Below are positions 1-8,394 of a stretch of DNA of 64,000 nt, piece by piece (within the stretch, counting starts at the first letter, position 1; every line of letters starts with the position of its first letter). The stretch is from Stieleria marina. Lineage in GTDB: Bacteria > Planctomycetota > Planctomycetia > Pirellulales > Pirellulaceae. Made by a program: the position numbers and the translations under genes. The stretch covers positions 2,666,001 to 2,730,000 of the forward strand of contig CP036526.1 of assembly GCA_007741555.1 (NCBI GenBank), in the 5' to 3' direction. Under the pieces are notes generated by a model. That model was not told where the DNA came from. It did no database searches and saw nothing but the letters and a program-made list of their open reading frames with translations.

Positions 1-805
1 TCGCCGCGGGCCAATTTACTTGCTTGTTCCAAACGTAGATCATCAGGTGAGCGACGATGCCGTTTTGATCCAAGTAGTCGACGACGCGGTCGAGACGCTG
101 GAAGTACTCGATGTTCAGCTGTGAGTGATCCGGTTGGCTGTTGTCACCTGCAAACGGGAACACACTTGGGCTTCCATAGTCATGTTTCGCTGGGAGTGCT
201 TTGTCTTTTTTCCACTTTACGTCGTAAGCAAATACGTTCAATACGACTTGGTTGAAACCATTGTCCGCCAATGTGTCGACGAATTTCTTTGTCTTCGGGA
301 TGTCATCTGGGTTTTCTGCGTCGAGTGCAAAGATCCAGTCCGCTTCAAACGCAATCGGAAAATAGTTGTTGCCGTTTGCGTAAGTGAAGTTGCGAGGATT
401 CCGCGCATCCAGGGTGATGCCACCTTTGCGATTTGCGACAGCTTTTGCGACCGCTAGTTGTCCCTGTAGGCCGTCAAGAGACGGTTGAGGTGACTGCGTG
501 ATGTAACGCCAATTCCCCGCCGATGGAGGTGTAAACCGAATCACGTACTCGTGGGCGCCATTGAAAAAACCTGGCACTTGCAAAGTGTCGCCATCGCTGG
601 CGGTGAACTTTGCCGCAAACGGCGTGTCGACAGGTTGGCTGGTCAACGAGTCTGCTTGAAAACGAAGGTCGACAACATCCCACTGTCGTGCAGCAGTGGG
701 GCGATCTGGTTGTGTCTCTTCAACGCCGCTCTGTGCAAACACGAAAGTCGCGGCGCTAATCCAAAAGAGAAACGGAGCGAAGAAACGGATACTTGCGAAT
801 TGCAT
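1..805 (-). CDS. DUF5060/DUF4038-type glycoside hydrolase-like secreted protein (3' part outside window)
   Basis: Reading the minus strand from an ATG at 805 gives an open frame of 268 codons to the window edge with no stop, so the C-terminus lies outside. Residues 1-24 form a Sec signal peptide (hydrophobic FFAPFLFWISAATFVFA, then Q). Residues ~40-100 resemble the DUF5060 beta-sandwich that precedes DUF4038 TIM barrels (QWDVVDLRF, PFAAKF, PGFFNG, RFTPPSAGNWRY). From ~residue 125 the pattern fits a DUF4038/GH140-like barrel start: RNPRNFTYANGNNYFPIAFEAD is approximated by the short motifs RNPRNF and FPIAFEADW, followed later by LNIEYFQRLD and VWNKQVNWP. The sulfatase gene lies 56 bp upstream on the same strand, so the two probably act together on a sulfated or complex glycan in the periplasm. 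Substrate cannot be told. The domain assignment is by pattern recognition and the catalytic acids are not identified. Confidence 0.72.
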   Translation of the reverse strand, partial: MQFASIRFFAPFLFWISAATFVFAQSGVEETQPDRPTAARQWDVVDLRFQADSLTSQPVDTPFAAKFTASDGDTLQVPGFFNGAHEYVIRFTPPSAGNWRYITQSPQPSLDGLQGQLAVAKAVANRKGGITLDARNPRNFTYANGNNYFPIAFEADWIFALDAENPDDIPKTKKFVDTLADNGFNQVVLNVFAYDVKWKKDKALPAKHDYGSPSVFPFAGDNSQPDHSQLNIEYFQRLDRVVDYLDQNGIVAHLMIYVWNKQVNWPAA

Positions 806-861
806 GCCGGGTGCTTTGATGGAGAGGTGGTCTTGGGCGCGATCTGTTGCAAGGAAGTAGT

Positions 862-2370
862 CTACCGAGCTTGGAATGTGGATTCGTACCGCGGCATTTT
901 GTTTTCGATCCAGCTATCCAAGGCAGCTTGTGTGTCGTGCCACTGCGGAGCGATTAACGATCGTGCCCAGTCGGCACCATCCGCGATTCGGCTGCTGAGG
1001 AAATCCGCGTTTGCTTTTGCCAGGTCGGTTGTTTCGCCCACGTCGTTGGCGACGTCAAACACTTGCCATTTGCCTGTGTTTTTTCGGTAGGCCTTGAGGT
1101 TGCCATTTCGAATCGCGACTTCGTTACCGCTGCCATGGTGTCGCAGCCAGTACATGGTTTCGCCCACGTGAGAGTTGCGTCCGGCCAAAAAGTCGGACCA
1201 GATGTCTTTGCCGTCCAGCTTTTTGCCTTCAGGGACCGTGGCACCCGCCAGCCCAGTGAAGGTTGGGTAAAGATCAAGTGCAAGTACCGGATGGTCAAAC
1301 ACCGCGGCAGTCGGAACGTGACCGGGCCAATGCATGAACATGGGAACGCGAATCCCGCCTTCGTGCGTTGATCCTTTGTCGTCCTGCAGCGGTGCATTGT
1401 TACCGGCTTGCAGAATCTTGCCCCCATTGTCACTCATAAACACAATCAGCGTGCTGTTCAGCATCGAATCGGAATCGTTGCCGTCTTGGTTGGGGTCTTT
1501 CATCGCGTCGACGATGTGCCCGACACCGCGATCGACCGCGTGCATCATCGCGACCAAGTTTTGTCGTCGTTCGTAATCACGGTAATTGATTCCGTTCTCA
1601 GGAGCGGACGGTTTGTGGTTGGGGAAGAGTGTCTGCAGGTCTTCGGTTTTTCCCTGAAGCGGCGAATGCGGCGCGTTGTATGCCACGTACATGAAGAACG
1701 GTTTGTCGCTCGGTTGGGAAATGAATTTGGCGGCTTCGTCCGAAAGTGTGTCCGTCAAATACGCTCCTTCGGGCGACCGAATGTCGGTACCGTTTCGCTG
1801 AAGGAAATATTGATAGTCGTTGATCTTCGGTTTGACTTTGTCCGTGATCGACGGATAGTATTGGTGGCCGCCGCCCAGAAAACCGTAGAACTGGTCGAAG
1901 CCGCGCGTGTTTGGGTGAAACGGTTTTGCGTCCCCCATGTGCCACTTGCCAATGCACGCCGTGCGGTAGTTGGCTTCCTGTAATACGGTGCTGAAGAGTT
2001 TTTCGGTAACCGGAATGCCTTTCTGGTTGTAGTCTTGCAGATTCTTGGCGACATCGGGAAGGTTCTTTTGTCCGCCAAACACATGAGGCCTGCGTCCGGT
2101 CAGTAGGCCCATTCGACTGGGACCGCAGAAGGGATGCGCGACATAGGCTTGCGAAAAGAGCGTGCCGTGTTTTGCCAGCGCATCCAAGTTTGGGGTGACA
2201 GCATCGGTTTGGACGCCAAAGTGTTCGGCATTGAAACCGACGTCTGCGTAACCCAGGTCGTCGCAAAAAATCAGCAGAATATTGGGTTGATCCAACGATT
2301 GAGCCAAGCAATCTGTTGTCGCGCAAAGTAGCCCGCAGGCAATCAAGAGAACTTTGGTCAGTCGGTTCAT
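862..2370 (-). CDS. Sulfatase (arylsulfatase A family, formylglycine type)
   Basis: This 502-residue exported sulfatase hydrolyses a sulfate ester, most likely on a polysaccharide in the periplasm. The ATG at 2370 is chosen over an upstream in-frame codon because it is preceded by GGAG and starts a clean signal peptide (residues 1-24, ending CLAQ). Metal ligands are seen in NILLIFCDDLGYADVG (Asp37-Asp38). The catalytic C-x-P-S-R signature is FCGPSRMGLLTGR, with Cys82 the residue converted to formylglycine. Further family marks are KWHMG, a MSDNGG motif and the VLALDLYPT segment. The Cys-type site implies aerobic FGE (SumF) maturation encoded elsewhere. It is the first gene of a probable two-gene unit with the glycoside hydrolase-like gene at 805. 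The exact sulfated sugar cannot be read from the sequence. Confidence 0.93.
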   Translation of the reverse strand: MNRLTKVLLIACGLLCATTDCLAQSLDQPNILLIFCDDLGYADVGFNAEHFGVQTDAVTPNLDALAKHGTLFSQAYVAHPFCGPSRMGLLTGRRPHVFGGQKNLPDVAKNLQDYNQKGIPVTEKLFSTVLQEANYRTACIGKWHMGDAKPFHPNTRGFDQFYGFLGGGHQYYPSITDKVKPKINDYQYFLQRNGTDIRSPEGAYLTDTLSDEAAKFISQPSDKPFFMYVAYNAPHSPLQGKTEDLQTLFPNHKPSAPENGINYRDYERRQNLVAMMHAVDRGVGHIVDAMKDPNQDGNDSDSMLNSTLIVFMSDNGGKILQAGNNAPLQDDKGSTHEGGIRVPMFMHWPGHVPTAAVFDHPVLALDLYPTFTGLAGATVPEGKKLDGKDIWSDFLAGRNSHVGETMYWLRHHGSGNEVAIRNGNLKAYRKNTGKWQVFDVANDVGETTDLAKANADFLSSRIADGADWARSLIAPQWHDTQAALDSWIENKMPRYESTFQAR

Positions 2371-2689
2371 GGGAGGCTCCACCATTCTGCCTGTAGGCGA
2401 TGTTCGTCGGCAAGCACCGGCAGCGTCCGCCGTTGTCAGTACCGTTGTCGCGTTAGTTTAAATTTGTCAGCGTGGGCATGTTATACACGCCGTGGAACTG
2501 CACGACACAGAACGTGGTGGACAAAGCTGCTTTGAAAAACAAGACGATTTTCGGTGTGAAAGTGGAAACGCAGCATGGAAAGAGGCAACCGAAAAGCTGG
2601 GGCGGCTGGGGCTTTGTGGAACGATTTTGCTTTTTGCGTGAACCGGTGATGGGCAGCGAGCGACTACCCCACTGTAACAAGGAAAGGCA
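2371..2689. other. Divergent intergenic region between sulfatase and ECF sigma genes
   Basis: This 319 bp stretch separates two divergent genes and must hold both promoters. No convincing gene is visible on either strand. A possible ECF-type promoter lies at 2640-2666 (listed separately). An SD-like AAGGAAAGG directly precedes the sigma factor ATG at 2690. Confidence 0.5.
2640..2666 (+). promoter_or_regulatory. Candidate ECF-type promoter of the sigma factor gene
   Basis: GAACC at 2640-2644 and CGACTA at 2661-2666 are 16 bp apart, close to the AAC -35 and CGTC-like -10 arrangement common for ECF sigma factors. The element ends 23 bp before the sigma ATG. If real it would suggest autoregulation, which is typical of the family. 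It is one match found by eye and may be chance. Confidence 0.3.
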
Positions 2690-3256
2690 ATGAAATCGTT
2701 TGAAACATCTACCGCCGTTCTGGTCGTTCGTTGCCAGCTTGGTGAAACGGACGCTTGGGAATTATTGGTCCAGCGTTGGCATCCACGTTTGGCACGGTTC
2801 GTCGTGAACATGATTGTTGATCGTGCCAATGCCGACGACGTGATGCAAACGGCGTGGCTGCGGATCGTTCGTTCGCTCAATCGACTGCGAGCTCCAGAAC
2901 GATTTGAGGCCTGGGCGTTTCGGGTCGCTCGGCTGTCAGTGATGGATCACCTTCGACGACAGTACCGCGAGCCAGTTTCAGAGGCATTTGCAGAATCGGA
3001 GCAAGGCAGTCCATCCGCAGAACGGGAGGCGGAACGGATCGAGATAGAGGATCTGGTTCGCGTCGGTCTTGATGAACTACATGCGACGGAACGTGAGGTC
3101 ATTGTCCTGCACTATTTGGAACAGCTGAATGTTGCTGAAGTCGCGATGGTTTGTAATGTCCCACCGGGGACCGTGAAATCTCGGTTGTTCCGAGCTCGAG
3201 CGACGCTCCGCCAAAAATTAACGGAAAAGGAATCAAACAACGATGAAAGTAAATGA
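2690..3256 (+). CDS. ECF-type RNA polymerase sigma factor
   Basis: This is a 188-residue sigma-70 family protein of the extracytoplasmic-function class, which directs RNA polymerase to stress or envelope promoters. Region 2 covers ~residues 22-92: the core-binding part is DAWELLVQRWHPRLARFV, followed by NADDVMQTAWLRI and then the FEAWAFRVARLSVMDHLRRQ segment, which matches the planctomycete ECF pattern. Region 4 covers ~125-175, with ATEREVIVLHYLEQL and a helix-turn-helix ending PPGTVKSRLFRAR. The ATG follows a good SD. The gene overlaps the next one by 14 nt, so the small membrane protein is probably translationally coupled and is the natural candidate for its anti-sigma factor. The promoter target is unknown. 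Confidence 0.93.
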   Translation: MKSFETSTAVLVVRCQLGETDAWELLVQRWHPRLARFVVNMIVDRANADDVMQTAWLRIVRSLNRLRAPERFEAWAFRVARLSVMDHLRRQYREPVSEAFAESEQGSPSAEREAERIEIEDLVRVGLDELHATEREVIVLHYLEQLNVAEVAMVCNVPPGTVKSRLFRARATLRQKLTEKESNNDESK

Positions 3257-3797
3257 AGTTTCGACGGCAAATGATTCGATTGCGTTGTCGGACCAAGACG
3301 TGTCTAAGGCTGCCGTGCTAAAGATGGTGCGTGGCGAACTGACTTCACGACGTCGGTGGCTTTATCGCCTGATGTTGTTGGTGGTGAGCGTTGTGTTAGC
3401 AGCGATTGTGTCCTTGTGGATGACCGAGCCACGACCATTGCCCGATCGACTGCACTGGGGTTTTGGTTTGATGTCGTGCGTTGCCCTTTCGTGGATTGTT
3501 GTGTTGACTTGGATCTTGAGCCGGCGGCATTGCCCAACGGCCATCGATCGACTGGCTACCGCTTGGGTCGCGACGGCTGCGTGTTGTCTGTTCGTTATGA
3601 CGGGCGTGTCGCTGTCGCTATGGCGTCACGACGTAATGGCGGTTGTCTGGGTCGGCACGGTTGGGATCGGTTTTACGGTCGCTGCCGTCGCGATGTTGGT
3701 GCGGGCGTACTCGTTGCGGTCGATGCTGCGTGCGAAGTTGGCGGAACTGCAATCGCAGGAAACGGCGACGGATCGACGAAAAACGACGTTAACCTAG
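3243..3797 (+). CDS. Small multi-spanning membrane protein, candidate regulator of the ECF sigma factor
   Basis: This 184-residue protein has about 40 polar N-terminal residues followed by four hydrophobic segments at ~41-60, 72-93, 105-126 and 130-153, and a charged C-terminal tail. The ATG lies inside the end of the sigma gene (14 nt overlap), so the two are almost certainly co-expressed. Membrane proteins in this position are often anti-sigma factors or sensors. However, I see no ZAS-type H-x3-C-x2-C zinc motif, and the cytoplasmic N-terminus is short, so the anti-sigma role is an inference from context only. Its 3' end overlaps the convergent monooxygenase gene by 9 nt. Confidence 0.75.
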   Translation: MKVNEVSTANDSIALSDQDVSKAAVLKMVRGELTSRRRWLYRLMLLVVSVVLAAIVSLWMTEPRPLPDRLHWGFGLMSCVALSWIVVLTWILSRRHCPTAIDRLATAWVATAACCLFVMTGVSLSLWRHDVMAVVWVGTVGIGFTVAAVAMLVRAYSLRSMLRAKLAELQSQETATDRRKTTLT

Positions 3798-4943
3798 CCA
3801 GCCAGAAGTGATCCCGCACAGTGTTTGGAGCATTCGTGTCCGTACATAAGGAATGCGTGGAAACCAAGGCAGTGCGATGTTTCGGCCCAGAGCCAACAGC
3901 GGAATATCCGATTGAAAGAAGGGTGTCAGAAGACGTGTGAGCTGTTGGTAGTAGCGGATTTTTGCTGCCCGTCTTTTGTGGAACAGTTTGCAGGCTTGGT
4001 CGAAATTATTGCACTGGCGAAGTGCTGTGGCAAAACAGCTGGCGTCTTCGAGTGCCAAGTTTACGCCTTGGCCTAAATGCGGGCTGGAGGGATGCGCTGC
4101 GTCGCCCACGAACAGCACACGATCGGTGTGCCATGATTTCATTCGCACGTGCCGATACCCACTAAATGTCAATTGATCGAACGAATCGATCGTTTGCAGC
4201 AATTCGGCAGATTGCGGGCAAACCTGAGTGGCAACGGTTTTCCAAGAATCGAATCCGCGATCGATCAACGAAGCGTAGTCGGTTGATCGCAGGCCCCAGA
4301 AAAAGCTGCACTGCCCTTCACCGATCGGTAGCAGTCCCAATAGTTGCTGAGTACCGTCGATCACCTGACAAAGCCGGTCAGGGATGCCCGTACACGGACC
4401 CGTTGTCCACAAAGCAGCGTACTGGTACAGGACTTGGTGATGGCGGATTCCCGATGCTGCCCGAAGCTTTGATCGTGCCCCGTCGGCGGCGATGACAAAG
4501 TCGAACGGCCCCAGCGTCTGACCGTCTTCGTCGACCAAATGGACGGCATCGCTGTCGATGTGGTGTCTCGCGATGGCGGTCGACGTAACGACTCGAGCGC
4601 CCGAGTTTTCACACGCCTGAAGCAGTTCTGTGAACAGGCGTCCGCGATGCACTCCCAACGCGAACGTGTTCGGTCCGAGCGCTTCGTATCGCAAGCGAAT
4701 CAAAGGTCGACCGGAAGTAAGAAACGCGTCAAGACCGTCCAGGCGAGCGGACCGCTGCTGAATCGAATCCAAGACGCCGAGCTCGTCTGCGATTGCTTGA
4801 CCGCTTGGTTGCAACATGATGCCAGCGCCAATCGGTTGGCACTGTTCAGCTTGTTCAAAAACCGTGACGTCATGACCGTCTCGAGCTAGAAAGGCTCCGG
4901 TCGCGGTGCCAGCGATTCCACAACCAGCGATCGCAATTTTCAT
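3789..4943 (-). CDS. FAD-dependent monooxygenase (PHBH/salicylate hydroxylase-like)
   Basis: This 384-residue group A flavoprotein monooxygenase is cytosolic and uses NAD(P)H, FAD and O2. The N-terminal dinucleotide fold is AGCGIAGTATGAFLARDGHDVTVFE in pattern G-x-G-x2-G with Glu30 as ribose ligand. The central DG motif is at ~153 (AADGARSKLR). The GD motif occurs as VGDAAHPSSPHLGQGVNLALED near residue 280 (key residues GDAAHP and GQGVNLALED). Length and motif order fit salicylate hydroxylase-like, kynurenine monooxygenase-like and UbiH-like proteins. The substrate cannot be assigned. It is monocistronic and convergent with the sigma/membrane pair. Confidence 0.88.
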   Translation of the reverse strand: MKIAIAGCGIAGTATGAFLARDGHDVTVFEQAEQCQPIGAGIMLQPSGQAIADELGVLDSIQQRSARLDGLDAFLTSGRPLIRLRYEALGPNTFALGVHRGRLFTELLQACENSGARVVTSTAIARHHIDSDAVHLVDEDGQTLGPFDFVIAADGARSKLRAASGIRHHQVLYQYAALWTTGPCTGIPDRLCQVIDGTQQLLGLLPIGEGQCSFFWGLRSTDYASLIDRGFDSWKTVATQVCPQSAELLQTIDSFDQLTFSGYRHVRMKSWHTDRVLFVGDAAHPSSPHLGQGVNLALEDASCFATALRQCNNFDQACKLFHKRRAAKIRYYQQLTRLLTPFFQSDIPLLALGRNIALPWFPRIPYVRTRMLQTLCGITSGWLG

Positions 4944-5248
4944 AGGTCGTGTCGCGATGGTTCGTGAGAGGTTGATTCAGCCAAACAGCTTACGCCGATT
5001 TGCAGGGCACGTCATTCGTAGCCACAGTCTGACGGCGCGTTGCACGGCAGTATCTTGCGGATGCATGTTAGAGCTGCACACCTGCTAGCAGCGCAGGGAT
5101 CGTTTGCCGTCGTAGATGTTAACAGACGCAATCCCACCGCAAAGCGAGACGGCTTCCCATCGACAATTGTTGCAGGATAAGTTTTAGTTGCGTGCTATCG
5201 GTTAGCGCGGTGCTTGAGGCTTCGTTTTAAACAAGGGAATTTGAATTC
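4944..5248. other. Divergent intergenic region, no gene seen
   Basis: This 305 bp region lies between the monooxygenase (leftward) and the DinB-like gene (rightward). I see no conserved ORF, RNA gene or strong hairpin. An AAGGGA about 9 bases before the ATG at 5249 is a plausible ribosome-binding site for the right-hand gene. Confidence 0.45.
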
Positions 5249-5734
5249 ATGTCGAATCGTGACACGCAGCTCAATCGGTTTTTGTTAGACAGCTATCAGC
5301 AGATCGTTGCCGATATTCCAGCCGAGCGTCTAGGTGAGCCCGCGCCTGGTGGCGGGCATCCTCCAGTGTGGGTGTTGGGGCATTTGGCAATTTGTGCGGA
5401 GCTGGGGCTGGCCAGTTTTGGTGACGAAATGGCGCATCCCGAATGGCTTGAAAAATTCGGTCCGGGATCGTCGGATCAGATTCAAAATGCCGACGAGTAC
5501 TCGTTCGACGTTTTTGACCAAGTGATTTTGGAAGGCTATCCCAAGTTAGCCAAGGCGTGTGCCGAAGCCAGTTCGGACGACATGAGCGTTCCTCACGGCA
5601 TTGACTTTTTGGAAGGCGGCGCGATCGCAACGCGTGGCGATTTGATGTCGCACCTGCTGACGTCGCATTTCGGTTTTCACTTGGCACAGCTGTCGCATTG
5701 GCGAAGGGCAGCTGGAAACGCGCCTTTGTTTTAA
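5249..5734 (+). CDS. DinB-like (DinB_2) four-helix metal-binding protein
   Basis: This 161-residue protein has the helical layout and histidine pattern of the DinB/YfiT-like superfamily. An early helix ends in VWVLGHLA (His45), and a C-terminal helix carries the cluster SHLLTSHFGFHLAQLSHWRR (His140 and His144 are likely metal ligands with His45). Family members include thiol-dependent S-transferases (bacillithiol or mycothiol) and damage-inducible proteins of unknown reaction. Nothing here fixes the substrate. The gene stands alone, and the next gene is convergent 25 bp away. Confidence 0.8.
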   Translation: MSNRDTQLNRFLLDSYQQIVADIPAERLGEPAPGGGHPPVWVLGHLAICAELGLASFGDEMAHPEWLEKFGPGSSDQIQNADEYSFDVFDQVILEGYPKLAKACAEASSDDMSVPHGIDFLEGGAIATRGDLMSHLLTSHFGFHLAQLSHWRRAAGNAPLF

Positions 5735-5759
5735 GGCGATTGTTTTAAGATGCTCGTCG

Positions 5760-6851
5760 TTAGGATTCGATTCCGGCCAATTCGCACAGATGGGCCGTCG
5801 ACACGGCTTGTGGGCAGCTCCAAACCAAAAAGAAAAGAGCTTGTTGGCACCAGCGACCGACGGGGTGACCGTTGACGTAGCCAGCTCCTTTGGCGGCCGT
5901 CAGCGCCGCTTGCGTGCTGCGGAGTACCAGTCGATTGGCTTTGCCGCGAATGTCGGCCGTGTCACAGTCGGCTGCACCACTGACGGCAAGCAATAGCAAG
6001 GATTCCAACGCATCGACTTCGGAAGTCAATTCACGGGTTGCGGCCGTCAGTTCCTCGCGTCGTGTAGTCTCTTCGCTTAGAAACGTGATGGCTGCTCGAG
6101 CCAGTCCGATGGCGAGGGTTGAAGTCTGCAGTCCACCGGTTCGGCCGCCAACGCCCGACTGCATGACGTTTTGGACTGGGCCAGCGATCAGCATCGATTC
6201 GTCGATTTGAACATGGTCGAATTCCAGTCGGTCGGTGACGCTCGCTGACAGAGCGACCAGTGAAATGCCGGGGCCGGGCTGGACGCCTTGGCTGTCACGG
6301 GGCACGGCAGCAAGGAGTTCGCGGCCATCGTCCATTGCTGCGCCGACCACATAGACGTCTGCGTGCGCGACGCCGGTCACCCAAGGAGCCATGCCGTTGA
6401 GGATGAAGCCGTGGTCATTCTGTCTAGCAGACATCACGGGTTTGCGGAGGTGTTGTCGACTAGTCGTCAAATGGCTGATTCCGACCGTGCCGAAAGATTC
6501 GCCCGACAGTAACGATGGGAGCCAGCGGTTGATCAGCGGTTGATTACCGCTGCCAGCGATGCGTCGAATCGCACCCATGTACTGCGTAATCACAAACGTG
6601 GTCGTCAAATCAGCTTGTGCCAAACGCAGATAGCCTCGGGTTTGGTCAGCGGTGTTCCAACCGACTCCGCCCTGGTGCGGTTCGATGAACCAACGGTACA
6701 CGCCAGCGGCCGCGCAGGCTTGCAACGCGTCGAGGGGCCAATCTGAGACGCTTGACCAACGCGACGATTGGTCAGAAAGATACTCGGCCAACTGTTCCAG
6801 CGATGGATCGGTTGGAGCTGAAACGATCGCGATGGATGGGAGATCCGACAT
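5760..6851 (-). CDS. Acyl-CoA dehydrogenase family protein
   Basis: This 363-residue protein follows the acyl-CoA dehydrogenase plan. It has an N-terminal helical domain with FIEPHQGGVGW, a middle beta domain (FGTVGISHLTTSR, then FILNGMAPWVTGVAHADVYVVGA, key residues G-W-V-T-G), and a C-terminal helical bundle with TSTLAIGLARAA. The middle-domain flavin loop is recognisable. The usual catalytic Glu of the C-terminal domain is not obvious, so it could act as a monooxygenase-like or non-canonical member. The ATG at 6851 (MSDLPS) is preferred to an in-frame TTG at 6881. It stands apart from other fatty-acid genes. Confidence 0.8.
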   Translation of the reverse strand: MSDLPSIAIVSAPTDPSLEQLAEYLSDQSSRWSSVSDWPLDALQACAAAGVYRWFIEPHQGGVGWNTADQTRGYLRLAQADLTTTFVITQYMGAIRRIAGSGNQPLINRWLPSLLSGESFGTVGISHLTTSRQHLRKPVMSARQNDHGFILNGMAPWVTGVAHADVYVVGAAMDDGRELLAAVPRDSQGVQPGPGISLVALSASVTDRLEFDHVQIDESMLIAGPVQNVMQSGVGGRTGGLQTSTLAIGLARAAITFLSEETTRREELTAATRELTSEVDALESLLLLAVSGAADCDTADIRGKANRLVLRSTQAALTAAKGAGYVNGHPVGRWCQQALFFLVWSCPQAVSTAHLCELAGIES

Positions 6852-6924
6852 TGGCAGATAGTCAGGGGAATGCGTGGGCAATGACTGTGCCTAGCAGCAT
6901 ACGAAACCGACCATCTGATATCCA

Positions 6925-6949
6925 GACGCCGAACCTATTGGTCGGCGTC
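6925..6949 (-). terminator. Hairpin downstream of the EF-hand gene
   Basis: GACGCCGA (6925-6932) pairs perfectly with TCGGCGTC (6942-6949) around a short loop in which CC and GG can also pair. A second perfect palindrome, GGGTGATCACCC, lies at 6962-6973. Both sit in the 130 bp between the EF-hand stop (6982) and the acyl-CoA dehydrogenase start (6851), where a terminator is expected. There is no T-run, so intrinsic termination is uncertain. Confidence 0.4.
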
Positions 6950-6981
6950 GTCAAGCTCCTCGGGTGATCACCCCGAAGCTG

Positions 6982-8394
6982 CTATTTCTTCTTCGATCGC
7001 GATTGCAGATAGATCGCGTACTCTTCGATCGTGACGCGGCCATCGCGGTTACCGTCCGCAGGAGCCGGATTCATCAGCATTGAACCCCATTCAGAAGCAA
7101 CCAGTGCGCCGTCTTTGTTCTTGTCATAGCGACCGATGATGCGTTCGGCGTAGCGGACCAGTTTGTCATCTGGTTTCGTGCTGCCAGCGGCTGGCTTGCT
7201 ACTTCCTGATGAAGTGGATCCAGACGAACCAGACGATCGTGAGGTAGACGAACTACGACTGGCCATGGCGTTCGATGAACTGCCTGTCGACGCAGGAGCA
7301 GAGACACTGACGCCTTGTTCGACCGCGCGAAGTGCTTCGGCGGCGGTAATGGTGCCGTCTTTGTTGAGATCCGATTTGAAAAACTCGGCCACGACACCAT
7401 CATTCCAGTCCGAAGCGAACTCTGCCATCGTGACTTGTCCATCCTGGTTGGCGTCTTTGTCTGCAAAGAAGCCTGGCGTGCCTTCGGGAACCGCCTTGCC
7501 GTTTGTCATGCGGTACGACTTGCGTCCGTTGTAAACATCGATTTCTTTGTCATCGTCGCTTCGTCGCCGATCATCGCTTCGTCGGCTTCGATCTTTTTGG
7601 GCAGTCGCTTCTTCACGGCCTTCACGGCGGCGAGCGTAGCGAACGGCTAGTTCTTTTTGCGACAGTTTGCCATCTTTGTTGCGGTCAAAATCCATTGGGT
7701 TGCCCGAAAACCGACTCGACAATTCGTTCTTGGCAATGAATCCATCTTTGTTGCGATCGTAACGTTGCATCGTGCTGGCAGCTTCGGCTAGGTCAGCATC
7801 GGTAATCGGAACCGAAAGCATTTCAGCGGCAGCCCCAAAGCCCATCAACGGCATGGGCTCTTCTTCGATACCAAAACCTGGAACCAGCAATTCAACTTCC
7901 AGCGAATCATCGTCCGTGCTGGAAGTGTTTCCACGGCTAGCACGCGGATCGCCGCTACTTTGCTCGCGCATCTTGGTGAACGACTCCGATACCTTTTTGA
8001 TCGAAATCGGCTGGCCAGCTTTGATGCTGGGGTCAGATTGCTGAAGCCGACTGATCATGAATTGCGCGGGGCCTTTTTGTTCGTCAGGGTCCAAGATCCC
8101 GTTGCCGTTAGTATCCAATCGGCTCAAAAATCCACTCGGATCAAACCCGCCTCGGGTACCACCTGCACCGCCACCGCCACCGCGTCCGCCGCGATCACCA
8201 CCGGGGCCTCCTGCTCCGCCACGACCACCTCGATCGCCACCGGGAGCTCCGCCACCGCCACGCATGCCACCACCTCGGTCTCCGCCGCCCCTATCTCCAC
8301 CTCGGTCGCCCCCAGGTCCGCCACGTTGGGCTTCGGCGGCAACCGCAATTAGAAAGCAGCATCCAATAGCAATGATATTGAGTTTGGTATTCAT
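6982..8394 (-). CDS. Secreted EF-hand calcium-binding protein with Gly/Arg-rich N-terminus
   Basis: This is a 470-residue exported protein. The ATG at 8394 is chosen because it begins a signal peptide (MNTKLNIIAIGCCFLIAVAAEA, key part IIAIGCCFLIAVA). Residues ~24-80 are a low-complexity stretch of GGDRGG-like repeats. Seven DxDxDG-type loops follow: DTNGNGILDPDE, DRNKDGFIAKNE, DRNKDGKLSQKE, DANQDGQVTMAE, DLNKDGTITAAE, DKNKDGALVASE and DGNRDGRVTIEE. A Ser/Thr-rich linker separates the fifth and sixth loops. Exported EF-hand proteins of this make-up are common in planctomycetes, and Ca2+ binding outside the cytoplasm is the likely property. The biological role is unknown. The repeats are low-complexity coding sequence and not a CRISPR array. 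Confidence 0.88.
   Translation of the reverse strand: MNTKLNIIAIGCCFLIAVAAEAQRGGPGGDRGGDRGGGDRGGGMRGGGGAPGGDRGGRGGAGGPGGDRGGRGGGGGAGGTRGGFDPSGFLSRLDTNGNGILDPDEQKGPAQFMISRLQQSDPSIKAGQPISIKKVSESFTKMREQSSGDPRASRGNTSSTDDDSLEVELLVPGFGIEEEPMPLMGFGAAAEMLSVPITDADLAEAASTMQRYDRNKDGFIAKNELSSRFSGNPMDFDRNKDGKLSQKELAVRYARRREGREEATAQKDRSRRSDDRRRSDDDKEIDVYNGRKSYRMTNGKAVPEGTPGFFADKDANQDGQVTMAEFASDWNDGVVAEFFKSDLNKDGTITAAEALRAVEQGVSVSAPASTGSSSNAMASRSSSTSRSSGSSGSTSSGSSKPAAGSTKPDDKLVRYAERIIGRYDKNKDGALVASEWGSMLMNPAPADGNRDGRVTIEEYAIYLQSRSKKK

Noticed and set aside
551-1090. 179-codon plus-strand open frame over the hydrolase and sulfatase genes
   Set aside because: It is antisense to two better supported genes and has no recognisable protein pattern.
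8120-8340. Short repeated sequence that could suggest a CRISPR or tandem repeat array
   Set aside because: It encodes the Gly/Arg/Asp-rich region of the EF-hand protein; there are no spacer-like units.
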